From Tubiluchus corallicola (lineage: Eukaryota > Priapulida > Priapulimorpha > Priapulimorphida > Tubiluchidae): 64,000 bases of DNA. Both the position numbers and the translations under genes were made by a program. The first letter of the stretch is position 1; each line of letters starts with the position of its first letter. Below are positions 1 to 13,100 of the stretch, piece after piece. Location: NCBI GenBank assembly GCA_030141605.1, contig JAQGDQ010000869.1:7501-71500 (forward strand), read 5' to 3'. The notes beneath the pieces were generated by a model that was not told the origin of the DNA, made no database searches, and was given only the letters and a program-made list of their open reading frames with translations.

Positions 1-1588
1 ACAGCAACAAATTACCAATATGTCCGCTATAACACAGCTTCTGAAAATGGCATGTCAATAATAGGGAATATAAACAAAATATTAATGCTGGTGTATTTAG
101 CACGATTATACTTCTGTGCATAACAAGTTAATGTGAAACATTATAAGTGTGGTTACTTCACATAGAAATACACAAATTTAATGGAGTTGTACTTACAGCG
201 TAGGCTCTAGATTTTTGCCAGTCATTTTGAAGTCATTTTGTCTGTATTGTTTAACATAGAAGTTACAATAGAAAAGAAAATGTATTCCTGACACTGGCTA
301 TGGCTTAACTCCAGATATTCTTACTTGCTGTAAAGCAATTGGCCTCTGAGCATATGAAGTTGGGAAATTTTTGGGCATAGGGGATAAGCTGATTCCTGGT
401 GTTCGCTTAATAAGATAAGCAAAGATAAGCAACACCAAGTTTGATCAAAATTAGATAGGTGACCATTTTGAAACGGCCTCCTCGAGCTTTTGTCTGCTAC
501 ACTACCCTTGCAGTTTAGCTCATAAAGAAGGACATTTACACATCCAAAGCTAACTAAAACACCAATTACACCACATCGATCCAATCAAACCTACTGTAGC
601 CTATAGACAGTAAGGACATTTAGACAAGCAAACTAGAGTAACTTATAACACTTGACAAGGAGCATATTTTAGTGAGTGGTTCAAACAAGACATTTTCAGG
701 AAAACACTAATGTAAGGCAAACGGATATACGACTGGGTAAGACTTAAAGATCTACTGTTTTTTGGTTCAAAAAGTCAAAGGACTAAGCCACAATGTAAAA
801 AAATGCTGAAATAATTCGTGTGATAAAAAAAGCGCCGTTGCCAACCTTAGTAGATTCACTGAGCTGCGCATAGCTTTGATTGTTTATAGAAATTTGAGCA
901 TCCGAGGTAATTATTATTTAATGTAAGCTTTGATATAAAAAAAGTTATTGTAGTTTTCAATATTTTAGAGTATACTTTATTCTGAAGTAAGATTTTGAAC
1001 ATCAAAAATGTTCCACGAACGTGCTACACGTGTTTGTGAAAGAGAAAATTGAAGTACAATGCTACTTTAAGAAATTCAAGGTGTTGTACTAAAACTATGC
1101 ATGTTTCAAGATAAAAATTTCAATTTCAAATTTGCCGATGTGCTCACGCACGAGCTGTTGAACGTGTGCAGCTCGTCACAAACTAACGCAACTAAACTCA
1201 GAGGTAGAGCACCTGTTTTTTGTGCGACGCATTTCCGAAATGCAGGCGCTAGTGCCCATCTAACTATTGAACGGCGAAATGCATGTAACAGCGAAGTACA
1301 AGTGGCGCGAACGTGAAATTACGTTTGTGTGGTAATAATTCTTTCACGTAAGTCATTTTTGAAAAAATAGTATGTTTGCTTTCAATATTTTAAAGAGTAG
1401 ATTGTTTTTACCTACAGTTTAACATTGGGTCTAGTTTTGCTTTACATTTTTTCTAACTAAAACCACAGCATAAAGAGTTTCTAAAATCAACCACAATGTT
1501 TGCTAAGTAAGATCGCTGGTCCGGTAAAATAGCTTAAAAAAACCAAAAGTTAGTCCTTGTAAATATGATCAAAATATCAAGTCCTGGG
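1..1588. other. Presumed KIF19 intron 3 (partial), no exon recognised
   Basis: No coding exon is recognisable on either strand. The following KIF19 exon, which would carry the P-loop, was looked for and not seen, so it probably lies beyond position 1. A block at about 1008-1445 is a diverged copy of the dispersed TIR element also found at 9619-10243 and 51128-51679; the shared segments end in a 'gtagattgttttgacc' motif. Confidence 0.5.
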
Positions 1589-1660
1589 ATGGGTGGCCGA
1601 ATGGCAGACTTCGGCCTGCAACCACGCAGTCTTGAGTTCGAATCTACAGGCTGACAATGC
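1589..1660 (+). repeat. tRNA-derived SINE head or tRNA pseudogene
   Basis: The segment has an A-box-like stretch (tggccgaatgg) and, about 35 bp on, a B-box-like stretch (gagttcgaatc), the internal polymerase III promoter arrangement of a tRNA-Leu/Ser-like gene. The acceptor stem does not pair convincingly and there is no clean cloverleaf, so a tRNA-derived SINE or decayed tRNA is likelier than a functional tRNA. Confidence 0.5.
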
Positions 1661-2438
1661 CTTGGCATATACCGTACATGTTATTCGTGGTTTGTTTCTA
1701 CCTGTACTGTTGTAAGTCCCTAATTTTTGTTATTAACAATGATACATACAGTAAAATAGTATAAAAAAGAAATCAACAGACGCATGCGCTCTTACACTGA
1801 TCCTATAAAACATAAAATTTTAGACGGTAGATTGTTTTGACCTACAGTTTGAGATACTGTCTGGTTTTTCTTTACATGTGCTTATATGTAGTAATAAATT
1901 AGTATCATAGTTACACGGTCTATGTCAAGAATTCTGACAAATCTATCATTTTCAGGTTAATAAGATGCCAGCAAATACCTGTTCTTCTAAACAAGAACTA
2001 ATTTGCCGCCAGGTTAGCCGTAAAGTTTTACGTAACGTAAATTTTTCGCACAAACATTTCACATCGTCTCGACGTTGTTGGGTCACCCCGTGACCCCCAA
2101 ACCTTTGTCAGTTTACGTAAGAATTACGTCTTACGGCAATAGGAAGGGACAAGAAATTCGTATCAAATGGTTGAAATCGCTATAATAATTTTAAAATTTA
2201 TGAAAATTATGTTAATTAATGCATAGCCAGTCTGATCTCATTAGAGGTGTTTAATTATCAGAAGCACTACGGTATTATTCTGGGTTTCACGCATTCATAA
2301 ACTGCTTTCCTAAGTTTTCGTTTTACTAAATTTTTACTAAAATTAAAATTAAAATTACAACCATGCTTCATCCATAAAATGTGTACTTTTTATCGTACTT
2401 CAAAATGGAGTAGAATATGAAAATCCGTCCTGTTTCTG

Positions 2439-2830
2439 TTTAAGAGAAGATAGGATGATTTCTCATATACTACCCCATTTTCAAGTCCCATAGAAAGTAT
2501 ACATTTTAACACAATTAATACTGGAAAACGTTTCTGATAATTAAATAATAGATTAAAAACTTAATTAACGGCGGGCGAGCCCAACTAATGATGACATCAC
2601 AAACTAACATAATTTTCAACAGCACAAATATTCCACGAGCGTGTTGCACGTGTTTGTGAAAGCAAAAATTGAAGTATAGTGCTACTGTAAGATATTTAGT
2701 GTGTTGTACTAAATTTAGGCAAGTTTTAAGATAAAACTTCTAATTTCAAATTTACCACTGTGCTCACGCATGAGCTGTAAAACGCGTGTAGTTTGTCACA
2801 AAATAATACAGGTTTGGCGAAAAATTAATG
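2439..2830 (+). mobile_element. Dispersed TIR element (TTAAAGGAAGA-type), partial copy
   Basis: It starts with ttaagagaagataggatga and shares long stretches with 9619-10243 and 51128-51679: the pieces 'cgggcgagcccaacta', 'gatgacatcacaaactaaca' and 'gtgttgcacgtgtttg'. The 3' terminal repeat is not evident. It carries no transposase reading frame and looks like a non-autonomous DNA transposon fossil. Confidence 0.55.
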
Positions 2831-3199
2831 ATAGATTTAGCTTTTACACATGGTAGGTCCCTCATCGCGCACGTGTTACGGTGACTGGTTTCTGATTGTC
2901 CATAATACTCCACGGTGCGTAATACTTACACCATTTGCTGCTTCGAGGTTTCTCACCCAGAACGCGCCTGATGTATGCTGGCACGAGTCAATCTCGAGGA
3001 TCGATAATCAATCAATACTCCTTTACCACGCCGCTACAAGCAGTTTCATTCATGAACGCGCGGTGATGCGATCGTTTCTTGATTGAAAACCTTGCTAAGG
3101 ATGAATGCTGTTTTGAGTTGAGTAAGTGCCCGGACAAAATTTCCCAGAGTTTCAAATGTCAAGAAATTCTTGGTGCTTGGTACTGAGAAATTGCTTGTT

Positions 3200-3790
3200 G
3201 CATTTCAGTGACTAGTGGAGTAGAATTGTAACCTAGCCACTGGGGGGGGGGGAAGCCAGCCCAACACAGTGCCGGTCCCAAGCCCGGATAAATAGGGAGG
3301 GTTAGGGTCAGGAAGGGCATCCGCCTGTAAAAACTGCGCCAAAACCTTCTATGAATGAGTCGATGAGACTTAAAGGTAAAGTCCACAAAGAAGTGGTCAG
3401 ACCCGCTCTAATCTATGAGCTGGAAGCAGCTTCTCTAAAGAAGACCGAAGAGACGAAAATGGGTGTGGTGGAGATGAGGATGTTGAGATGAATGGTGGGA
3501 GTAACAAGAAGAGATAAAATTAGAAATAATAATATCAGAGGAACAGTAAAAGTAGTGGAAGCCTCGCAAGATTGCGATGGTATGGACACCTGATAAGAAG
3601 AGGCGGTGAGACTTAAAGGGAACGTCCACAAAGAAGTGGTCAGACCCGCTCTAATCTATGGAGTCGGTGAAGATCTTGTGGGAATTGAAGACATAAATGA
3701 AGAGATGGTCAACAACAGTAATGCGTGGAGAAGACTCATTCACAACGGCGACCCCGAATAGGGAAAAGCTGGGAAGAAGAAGTGGAGTAG
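3200..3790 (+). pseudogene. Decayed non-LTR retrotransposon 3' end (RTE/Rex-like reverse transcriptase tail)
   Basis: Plus-strand frames around 3392-3720 encode fragments typical of the C-terminal tail of RTE-type reverse transcriptases: [11 protein letters not shown], then EMRMLR, then GVTRRDKIRN, then, in a shifted frame, ARLRWYGHLIRR, and near the end AWRRLIHNGDP. There is an in-frame stop after EMRMLR (a TGA) and at least one frameshift. Two copies of a segment of about 55 bp (3362-3418 and 3605-3660) show an internal duplication. This is a 5'-truncated, dead LINE copy; the clade assignment rests on remembered motif style. Confidence 0.65.
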
Positions 3791-3939
3791 AATTGTACGG
3801 GGGAATAGTAAGTGAATAACCATTTGTGGGCTGCAGTGAAGATGGCAATATTTAGTGAAACTGGTTTCGTTGAGCTGAATTAGGCTGATGCAACTGATGC
3901 ACGTATTTATACCAACAGAGAAACAAGCCGTAGCCGTAG

Positions 3940-4318
3940 ACTCAACAACAACAACAGCACCGCCACGGCCACCACTAGCAGCAGCCATAACCACAACAAC
4001 AACATAGTAGCAATAGCAGCAGCAACAGTAGCAACAACAACAACAACAGTACTGACTACAACAGCATCAACAACAACAACAGCAGCAGCACCGCCACCGC
4101 CACCACTAGCAGCAGCCATAACCACAACAACAACACAGTAGCAATAGCAACAACAACAGTAACAACGACAGCAAAAACACCAGCATCACCAACAACACCA
4201 ATAACAACAGTAACTGCAACAACAACAACAGCAGCAGCAGCAGCAGTAGCAACATTAATAACGGCAACAACAGTAACAGCAGCAGGTAAAACAACAGCAT
4301 CAGCAACAACAGCAGCAT
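3940..4318 (+). repeat. (CAA/CAG)n trinucleotide array, interrupted
   Basis: About 380 bp of mixed CAA, CAG, CCA and TAG triplets. It reads open in several frames on both strands (poly-Leu, poly-Val, poly-Thr) only because of the 3-bp period, so these frames are not treated as coding. Confidence 0.9.
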
Positions 4319-4470
4319 AGTGTAGTAATTGACTGTATTCGATTGTTTGTTGGAAAATCTCAATAAGATCAGAAATTGCAAAGCCCAAACTCCCACGCAT
4401 AACAATGAGATAAATTCAGCGTACTACGACTGTGTGGCAGCTTTGACTTTGTTGTGTCTAGAATCTAGTC

Positions 4471-4689
4471 CAGTGGTTCCCAAACTTTCTCGGACCGTTA
4501 CCCAAATTGGGAAACCCGGTCGTGTCCATTACCCCCCACCTAGTACTACTTCTCCAACTCAAAGAAGAAAACTACGTAAAATGCATTCCGAGCGAAGTTT
4601 TAAAAATTTTCAGAGGGGTGCCCGTTATCCTCCCCCCAAAAAAACATATTACCCCGGGGGGTAATTTACCCCTACTTTGGGAACCACTG
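4471..4689. mobile_element. hAT-type MITE with perfect 8-bp target duplication
   Basis: The terminal inverted repeats are CAGTGGTTCCCAAA at the left and TTTGGGAACCACTG at the right. The element is flanked by identical 8-bp direct repeats atctagtc at 4463-4470 and 4690-4697, as expected of hAT transposition. The 219-bp interior is GC-richer, with runs of C, and has no credible reading frame. Confidence 0.9.
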
Positions 4690-4929
4690 ATCTAGTCTGT
4701 GGCTTACTGTTTTGATTTGTATAATTTTTTAATTTGTTTTTGTTTATTTTGTAGTTCAGAAGAACAGTCCTTTTTCTGCCTTATAAGCTTGCCTTGTTAG
4801 TTTGTGCCTTGAAACTTATTTTGGTAGTGTTTATAATAAACTTCTGGGTAGAGTGAACATTTTAAATGTCACATCTATACTCTTATATTAATATTCTTGG
4901 TATATTTATATATATACATACATATATAT

Positions 4930-5345
4930 ATATAAGATTCGAGGCTACAGCCCGGACGAGGGCACCATTTGCGGCGATCTATATATCAAACGAAAGGTCT
5001 CGATCTAGTGTCGTGCCATTGATGGTTTATTTTTCGAATCGGGCCCACCGGGAGGAACGGAGGGCGAAAAACCTCCAAAAATGGCCCTTTTTCGGCCGTT
5101 TTTTGCAAAAAATTGCAAAGTTGTACGGCTGAGATGTAGAGAACGGGAACGGGCCGAGGGGGGTACTGGGTATGGATAGATAGCCCGTTCAGCGGTGGGT
5201 GTAGTAGGCATATTTAGAATTCCCGAGAGGGCCAGGGCGCCCCGCAACGGGCGTTTTCCCGGACCCAACTCGCGATTTTTTCGAAATTTAGACCAAACAG
5301 CATGCGGGAAAAACGTTCTAGCGGCGCCTGGTGGGACTCTAGGAA
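4930..5345. other. GC-rich segment of unknown origin
   Basis: The base composition shifts abruptly from AT-rich flanks to GC-rich sequence with many CpG (gcccggacgagggcacc, cgggcccaccgggagg, ggcgccccgcaacgggcg). Frames of 88-121 codons exist on both strands but resemble nothing I recognise and may reflect composition alone. No terminal repeats or target duplications are evident. It could be an inserted element, an rDNA-like fragment or a transferred piece. Confidence 0.4.
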
Positions 5346-5544
5346 TAATAATTATTGTACGGTGGTTCATCGATACGTAGTATCATGTATCATGTACATT
5401 AGAGGTAATTACTGCAGTATGTTTTACATTAATGATGAGATACATTCCACTAGCCTACTGATCATTACGTAACCGGAATTCCAGTGGGGGACTTTTACCT
5501 TTTGCTGTAAACGCGACCACTTACACGGCTTAATTGCTTTGGCA

Positions 5545-5925
5545 GTAATTTGACAACAGCAACAGCAGCAATAGCAACAGCAACAGCAACAACAACAACA
5601 GCAGCATCGACAACAATAGCAACAACAACAACAGCAGCTTCGACAACAAACAATAGCAACAACAACGACAATAGCAACAACAACAGCAACAGCAACGACA
5701 ACAACAACAACAACAACAGTAATACCAACAACAATAACAACATTATCAACAACAACAATAGCAACATCAACAAAAATAGCAACAACAACAACAGCAGCAT
5801 CAACAACAATAGCAACAACAACAACAACAGCATCAACAATAATAGCAACGACAACAACAGCAGCATCAACAACAATAGCATCAACAACAACAACAACAAC
5901 AACAACAACACAAACAACTACTAGC
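5545..5925 (+). repeat. (CAA/CAG)n trinucleotide array
   Basis: About 380 bp of CAA, CAG, TAG and CGA triplets. It resembles the arrays at 3940 and 14279. Frames across it translate as low-complexity Asn/Thr/Val/Leu runs and are rejected as genes. Confidence 0.92.
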
Positions 5926-6117
5926 TTGATCATGTAAAACTGCTGAAACACTGTACAACGCATACAGCAGCTAGAGAACTGTCGTCCAATCATAATCGTT
6001 TGATTGATATTCGCATGGCGTGTCTCGTGTTGGACTTTGATTGGTCGTTTACGACGTCATAAACCATCAGCAACGTTTCAAAATCCCATTTACTTTATGG
6101 CTTCTCATAGTAAGGCT

Positions 6118-6370
6118 AATTACGTCGCAATAATTTTCAAATCATTCTGCAATCAGTGCCTTCACTTATTCAAACGGCGTTACGCTTAGCTGCAGCGTGT
6201 TTTGTCGGCTTAGTTATTCGAAAGCTGTCAAAATCTAACATGTAATTACGCTGCAATAATTTTCAAATCATTCTGCAATCAGTGCCTTCACTTATTCAAA
6301 CTGCGTTACGCTTAGCTGCAGCGTGTTTTGTCGGCTTAGTTATATGAAAGCTGTCCAAATCTAACATGTA
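6118..6370 (+). repeat. Tandem duplication of about 126 bp
   Basis: Two adjacent near-identical copies, each running from 'aattacg(t/c)(c/t)gcaataatt' to 'aaatctaacatgta', differ at only a few bases. That suggests a recent local duplication. No coding content is seen. Confidence 0.85.
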
Positions 6371-6701
6371 AACAGCCTAAAAAGTAAACGGAAATAGCAA
6401 GCTCGTAAATTCTCTGATATTATTTTACTGTTGTATGATGGTTCTCTCGGTCCGTTTCATTTGAAATTTTTTGTGGTACGCGCACATTTTCCAGTCTGAG
6501 AATTCTGTTATATAAAACACGTTGGCAAAACGGTAGAGCATTACAGATGGGCCGTTCTGAGACTAACTTATCCTTGTTTGCTTTGAGTTTGACAAAATGG
6601 AATTTCGAGTGTGAATAATCTCTGGTTGATTTTGTAAATTCTGGGCTCAGAATGCGAGCTTTGTTAAGGTGTTAACCCTTTATTCCCGCTTTTTCATGGT
6701 C

Positions 6702-6774
6702 CCCCCTCTCACTCTCTCTCTCATTCTCTCACTCTCTCCCTCACCCTCTCCATAACTCCCCCCTCCCCCTCCCC

Positions 6775-6815
<41 letters not shown>

Positions 6816-6846
6816 TTTCTTTCTCCCACCCTCTCTCTCCCTCTCC

Positions 6847-6906
<60 letters not shown>

Positions 6907-7012
6907 TCTTTCTCTCTCTCTCTCTCTCTCTCACTCTCACTCTCACTCTCTCTTTCTCTGTCCCTTTCTCTCTCTCACACACACACACACACACTCTCTC
7001 TCTCTCGCTCTA
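6702..7012 (+). repeat. (CT)n microsatellite
   Basis: About 310 bp of CT dinucleotides with short C, T and CA interruptions. It ends roughly 110 bp below the KIF19 exon at 7130, inside the intron. On the minus strand it reads (GA)n. Confidence 0.95.
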
Positions 7013-7129
7013 ACATTTTTTATTTAATTATCAACTTTCCAGGTGTATTGTGGGCCTGTCATTTAGTGATCCATTCTTTGAGTTTTCGTGCTTTGGCAAG
7101 GAAAACATGGAGAGATCTAATTAGCTTAC

Positions 7130-10100
7130 CTGTGTATTTGTTGCATCAAATGCAGCATCAAACACGTACTGCTTCTCTCTGGATCTGTTGGCACGTAAAA
7201 TATCATCTGGATCCTCCATCGGATCCATAAGTACAACCATCTGTAAAAATGCAACACAAAAATTACATAGACTTTCTGGAAAAGCCCTGATGCACGAGTC
7301 CCTCGAATACTGGCTCACTCAGTTACGCCAAATTCATACATATGAAGTCCACGTGAAATTACTTGTGGTGTATTAGCAGCACTATTACTTATACAGTCAT
7401 TGTTAATCGCATATATCCGTATAGAACTTATATTAAAACAGGTAGTGCAACTGCTTACGGTATAGTAACTTTCATGTACTAATTACACTTGTTTGTTATG
7501 TGGCTTGTATGTAAAATCTGACCGAGTAACTGCTTGTGGTGTGTTATAAAATACGCACTTTCCGAAGAGGATAAGAATTTTTTAACACTGGATCCCTAAA
7601 ATCTGCTATCCTCAAAATTTGGCGGCCTAGTTAGGCAAATGGTAAACAAACCCCTGTCAGGGCCTACTTAATATGGGTGATTGTGGTGAGACCAGAGCCT
7701 AGCTATTTATCCAAATTCTAAACTCATTCAGCCCTCGTATTCTGTTCATATCATGGCTCATTTTTCTTTTTAAATTGCATCTCGAAATTGATGGTGTCGG
7801 AGTCTTTGTTAGTTTGCCAATTACATTATATTATACATGTGGTAACATTACTCTTATGACATCCCACCCCCACGCTGTGATGGTTCGATCCATCATGAAG
7901 CCATTGCATTTCAGGTATAAAAGCGCTGATCGTCGACTCAGCAGGTAAACAGACATTATTGTGCATTTTTACCATCACAGCACCTGTTCCGCAAACACAG
8001 ACCAGAATGAGGCACACAGTATATATTTTATTTCTACAAGTCTCTGCCTATCCTTAGCTAGCTGATATACAAAACACAACAGAGGAAAGATTCCATCACC
8101 CTGGCGTTGAACCCGGACCACTTGGCATCCGAAATACAAGGTACCAGGGTAGCGGCCAATCAGACCCCCTATCGGCGAGGACCCAGCGTCGTTGCAATAT
8201 AACTAATATCAATTCAGACCGATTTCTTCCTTTTTTCACAGATTTATTTTTATCGTTTTGTAAATAAAGTAAATTCGATATAGCCTATAATTTCTTCATT
8301 TTTTCATAAGTTTATCTTTATAGTTCATGTCCTATACTAAAAAGAGTTTTGGATTTGACTATCAAAAGTAATTAGTTTAAACATAATTTATTTAGGATTG
8401 GATCAGACAGTTTGAACAACATGATTTAGGATCCTCACCACAACAGACTTTATACACTATTTACAAAAACATTTACAGTAAGAATAGACTATAACTACAC
8501 AAGCTGACAAGTTTTACTACAAGAATACATTAGACATTAGTAGAAAATGACGGTTAGAAAATATTAATGTACGAATATTTAAGACTGCTGCATTTTATAT
8601 CAGATAGAAACTACTGGAAGCGTTTAGTACGTAATATAAAGTCATGTACACATTGGAATATTTTACAGTTAGCAACATAGTTAAATTCATCTTTTCCGAA
8701 TAATAACAACTTCAACAGATCATTATTTCCTAAGGCAGCTATATTAAGGTTTTCGTGCAGAAGTATTTCATTTAATTTATCAAACATAACAACCCTAGTT
8801 TGTTGATACAATGGGCAGTGCAAGTAACTGTAGGCATTGCATGTGTAATGAATGCTTGCAGTTGAGATAATCAAGGTGGCAGGTGTCAGGAATTTTCCAC
8901 TCTCGCTTCAATGCACAAAATGCCACAGATGTTTGATTTGCAATAAGTTACGCGAATGTCACGTAATAATGTAAGGTAACCCATTAATATTTAATGCAGT
9001 TGAATAATTACTCGTCTCATAGCACAGAAAGCGAGCGTCCTCAGGTGAACTACATTTCGTTTTTGGTGTGTATTCATCCGCCGAATAAATACACTGTTCA
9101 CTGTAAATGGTAATTTTTTATGATTTATAATATTCATTATATTTAATATTTAATTATAAAATAATATTATAATAGTTTAATAATATTAAAATAATTTTAA
9201 TAATATAAAATAAAAATAAAATAATTTAATAATAAAATTAATATTTTTAACGTATTTTTATACATTTTGTGATTTTTTTATGCAAAATTCATCAAATGTA
9301 TACATTACTGTACAATACGTACTACGCATGCGCAAAAATACTTTAGACGGAGTACCGCAAAAACCCGCGAAACAGCGAAAATACCGCGATAAATATTTTA
9401 CATTAATATTTTTGAAAACCCGCGAAACAGCGAGTCCGCGATAAACGAACCGCGAAGTAGCGAGGGAACACTGTCTAGCGATGTGTGAACGAAATCCGAG
9501 CAATTATACCATTCAAACCTGAAGCCAGAACAAATCGGTTTTGTCTATATAATTGATATGGGTTTCATGAATTTAAAGGAAAAGAGAAGTCAGTTTAGGT
9601 TTATTTTACTGTCATCGCTTAAAGGAAGACGGGATGATTTTTTTCGTATACTACGCAATTTTCAAATCCGATAAAAGTATGCATTTTAACACAATTAATA
9701 CTGCAAAAGCGTTTCTGATAATTAAATAATTGGTTAAAATTTTAATTAACGGCGGGCGAGCCTAACTACGTATGACATCACAAACTAACATAATTATCAA
9801 CAGCAAAAATATTCCATGAGCGTGTTGCACGTGTTTGCGATAGCGAAAATTGAAGTACAGTGCTACTGTAAGATATTCAGTGTGTTGTACTAAAACTCGG
9901 CAAGTTTTAAGATAAAAAATTAAATTTCAAATTTACCGCTGTACTCATGCATAATAGTTTCTGACGTCATATGACATAGAGCCCATTTTCGTGACATCAC
10001 GTGTTTAAGCAGTAACACTTACGCAAATGTGCTTGACGCGCAAGGGAAGACGCCTGCCATTGCGCAAACTGAGGTTAGTTTCTGACGTAAGCAATACCTG

Positions 10101-13100
10101 TGTTTGGTTGCCGTTAATTAACTTTCTAAGCTAATTATTCAAATACAAGAAAGAAATGTTAACTTTTACAGGCGAGAAAATGTACATTTTGGACAGTAAA
10201 TTAAACGAGATTGAGTCCAAACAATCGTCCGGTTTTCCTTTAAGCTGTAACTTTTCATATCACTGGCTTCTATAACAGCAGTTACTCTCCCTGGGTAAAA
10301 TGATGAAAAATAAATCAGGAATTAGTCACCAGCCATTTTAATTATTAATTTTCAATTGGCTGATGGAAGGTATTTATCAGTGGTTAGGTGAGAAAGCGCC
10401 GGCTAGCATACCTGTCGGTTGCCAGGATACCAGACTCACCTATGAATCGATAACCATTAACTGATAATTAAACAAGTTCTAGAAGCAACTGAGACGCCTA
10501 GGTCTGGCATAACTTACAGATCAGGTAAACACTGCCGTCTTATTGCATACAGGGCTTGCGTTAGTAGCAACTCTGTGTAAAACTAGTAAATTTAAACTCC
10601 AGCGGCAACAGATGGGTGCGTCATTTTAATTATAATGCCTTTCAAACAAGTTTCGATAACAAATTTGAAAAAACAAAGTATTCGTAGCACGTTTCATGCT
10701 AAGGAAAAGTTTGAATTACTTTAACCTCGTAAAGAAAATCAATAATGGGCTTTTCAAACAGTGTCGTTTTACCAGTTGGCTGAATATTTCAAATTATTAA
10801 GTATTTTTTCTAGTTACTTAAGCATTTCAAGCAGGAATGTCTATTGCTTTATCATTGTATAAAATAAATCACGTTGAAAACACCGGTTCTCGTCTGATCA
10901 CCGAAGTTAGGCAACGTAGAGCCTGGTTAGTACTTGGATGGTGATCGCCTAGGAATACCAGATGCTGTAGGCTTGCGGGATGCCCACATTGTATCTCGAC
11001 ACTAGGCGGAGGAGCTGCACAAGCAGCCAACGGCTAGAGGGCGGAGGAGGTCAAGTGACCCAGCGGCCATGTGTACAGGAGTAAACCTTCCAAATCAGGA
11101 GTGGAGCCCCGAAGGCGGACCAGTGCAGCATGCTCACTGACTCCGGCAGCTCCTGCAGCCAACCTGGTGCCAAACGTATCGCTCCGCTTTCCTTTGGACT
11201 ACACCAGGGAGGAAGAGAGGGGGTTCCTGTTGTATGGGCAACTCACGCTCTCCATACACCTTGCCCAGGCGTGTGCCCTCGAGACGTCCAAGGGTCGCAC
11301 TGCTCAGCCATAGTCGACGCTGCAGCTCCATCAATGTGATCAATAACTGACTCTCTTGGCGCACTCGGACGTCCCGAGACAGAAGGATGCTAACCACACC
11401 AGCGAGGAAGAGAGGGGGTTCCTGTTGTCTGGGCAACTCAGGATCTCCATACACCTTGCCCAGGCGTGCGCCCTGGAGACCTTCAAGGATCGCACTGCTC
11501 AGCCACAGTCGACGCTGCAGCTCCATTAATGTGATCAATGACTCTCTTGGCGCACACTCGGACGTCCCGAGACAGAAGGATACCAACCAACCACATAAAA
11601 AATTCTTGGCGATATATTTTAAAATTCTTTTTACTTTCCCTCCAATACGCAAAACAAATGAAATTTCAATGTTTAGTTTGTTATACAATACGGCTCACCA
11701 CAATCTGGAATCAAGTATTCAATAGCTTAATCAACGTTGATAGTTGTGGCAAGACCGAACATTAAATCTATCCCCTCTAAGATGAGTTACAGAAACTGCT
11801 CCATTTACGAAGGGAACAACCAATGGCAAGTAAAACTACCCTCAGAAAGAATCAAACATACTCACTCCATCCATCTACAGGCCAGTACCGGCAGTGCTTA
11901 ACTTCGGCCGCAAATCGGCCGTGACCTCGCAGCTGTTCACCTCGCCTCTGAGATGGGCTTCTTAAACCGAGAATGTTTATTATTTTTACTGAACATGCAA
12001 TAATCAATAGTCACCATCACGCTAAGAAATTAAAGAATGAAAAATTTAACACAAAAAAGTCTAAAAGTGAATTAGATCCGTTCCGTCAATTTCATGCACT
12101 GACACACCGGACAAGTCACTAAATTAGGTGTAACATGGCGTTACTAAATTGCTGACCAACTGAATTGTTGACCAAATGCTGCAGAATTCTGTCTTTAGTA
12201 ACTTGGGTCTTCTGTCATACCCTAAACACGATGAGAATTAACACTTTTGCAACGAATGAAAGGGGGACCATATTACCGTTTGGTCAACGTGATTATTATT
12301 CAGGTGACATTGGTGAGTTTTTCGTCTTTTGTCACCCTTTAATACGTGATATCAATTTTTTTCATTACCATTTTTAAAGCACAAGAAAACCGTTCGCTTA
12401 CATAAAGCTTAAAAATTCGTCTTGAAACCTTATATCACTGACATACTGCCTTTTTGCTCACACGGCTCGCGTCGGCAGTAACGCTGTACGAAACTTGTAA
12501 ATTTAAACTCCCGCGATGACCGTTAGGCGCAGCCATTTTAATGGTAGGTCGTTCGAAACAAGTTTAGATAACATTGCGCGAAGTTTGAAAAAATAATTAG
12601 AGCATTTGTAGCACACATCTTGCTAAATTTTAAATTACTGTATCTTGTCAAAAAGATTAAAAATGCGTTTTTGGTTAGTGAGTGGCGCACCCTGGAGGGT
12701 GAGTCAACGACATTTTACCAATGTCGAACATTTTAATTATTATGTCTAGTTACATAAGTTTTTCCAGCAGGTAAGTGAAATGCTAGGTAAAATAACTTTG
12801 CATTTAAAGTTTTTTTTGGAACATAATTCAACATTTCTTTTTCTTCCCCTGATTTTTATGTTGTGCGTATATGACATCATGCAATGGCGCAGTCGAAACA
12901 ATATTACGGGAGATTTAAATGAAAACAAACAAAAATTCGTTTCAACACAAATATGATAAACGCATAAAAATGCTGTAAAGTAATATAATTGGTTAAGCCG
13001 ATTTTTCGGAAACCTACATCAGGTACCCCTTTTTTGTCCTTTAATGTACGTGGCTTAATTGAGAATTGAGCTTATGAATAAGATGTGAATAAATTGTCGT

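Noticed and set aside
5550-5993. Long Asn/Thr, Val and Leu frames over the CAA arrays (also at 4056, 14179 and 20139)
   Set aside because: Pure low-complexity products of trinucleotide repeats, open in several frames and on both strands at once.
10870-10978. Functional 5S rRNA gene
   Set aside because: The 5' part of 5S is absent, substitutions occur in conserved positions, and the 3' end continues into a repeat body shared with another locus.
11134-11688. 184-codon minus-strand frame
   Set aside because: It runs through the duplicated body of the 5S-derived repeat and carries the duplication as an internal repeat; not gene-like.
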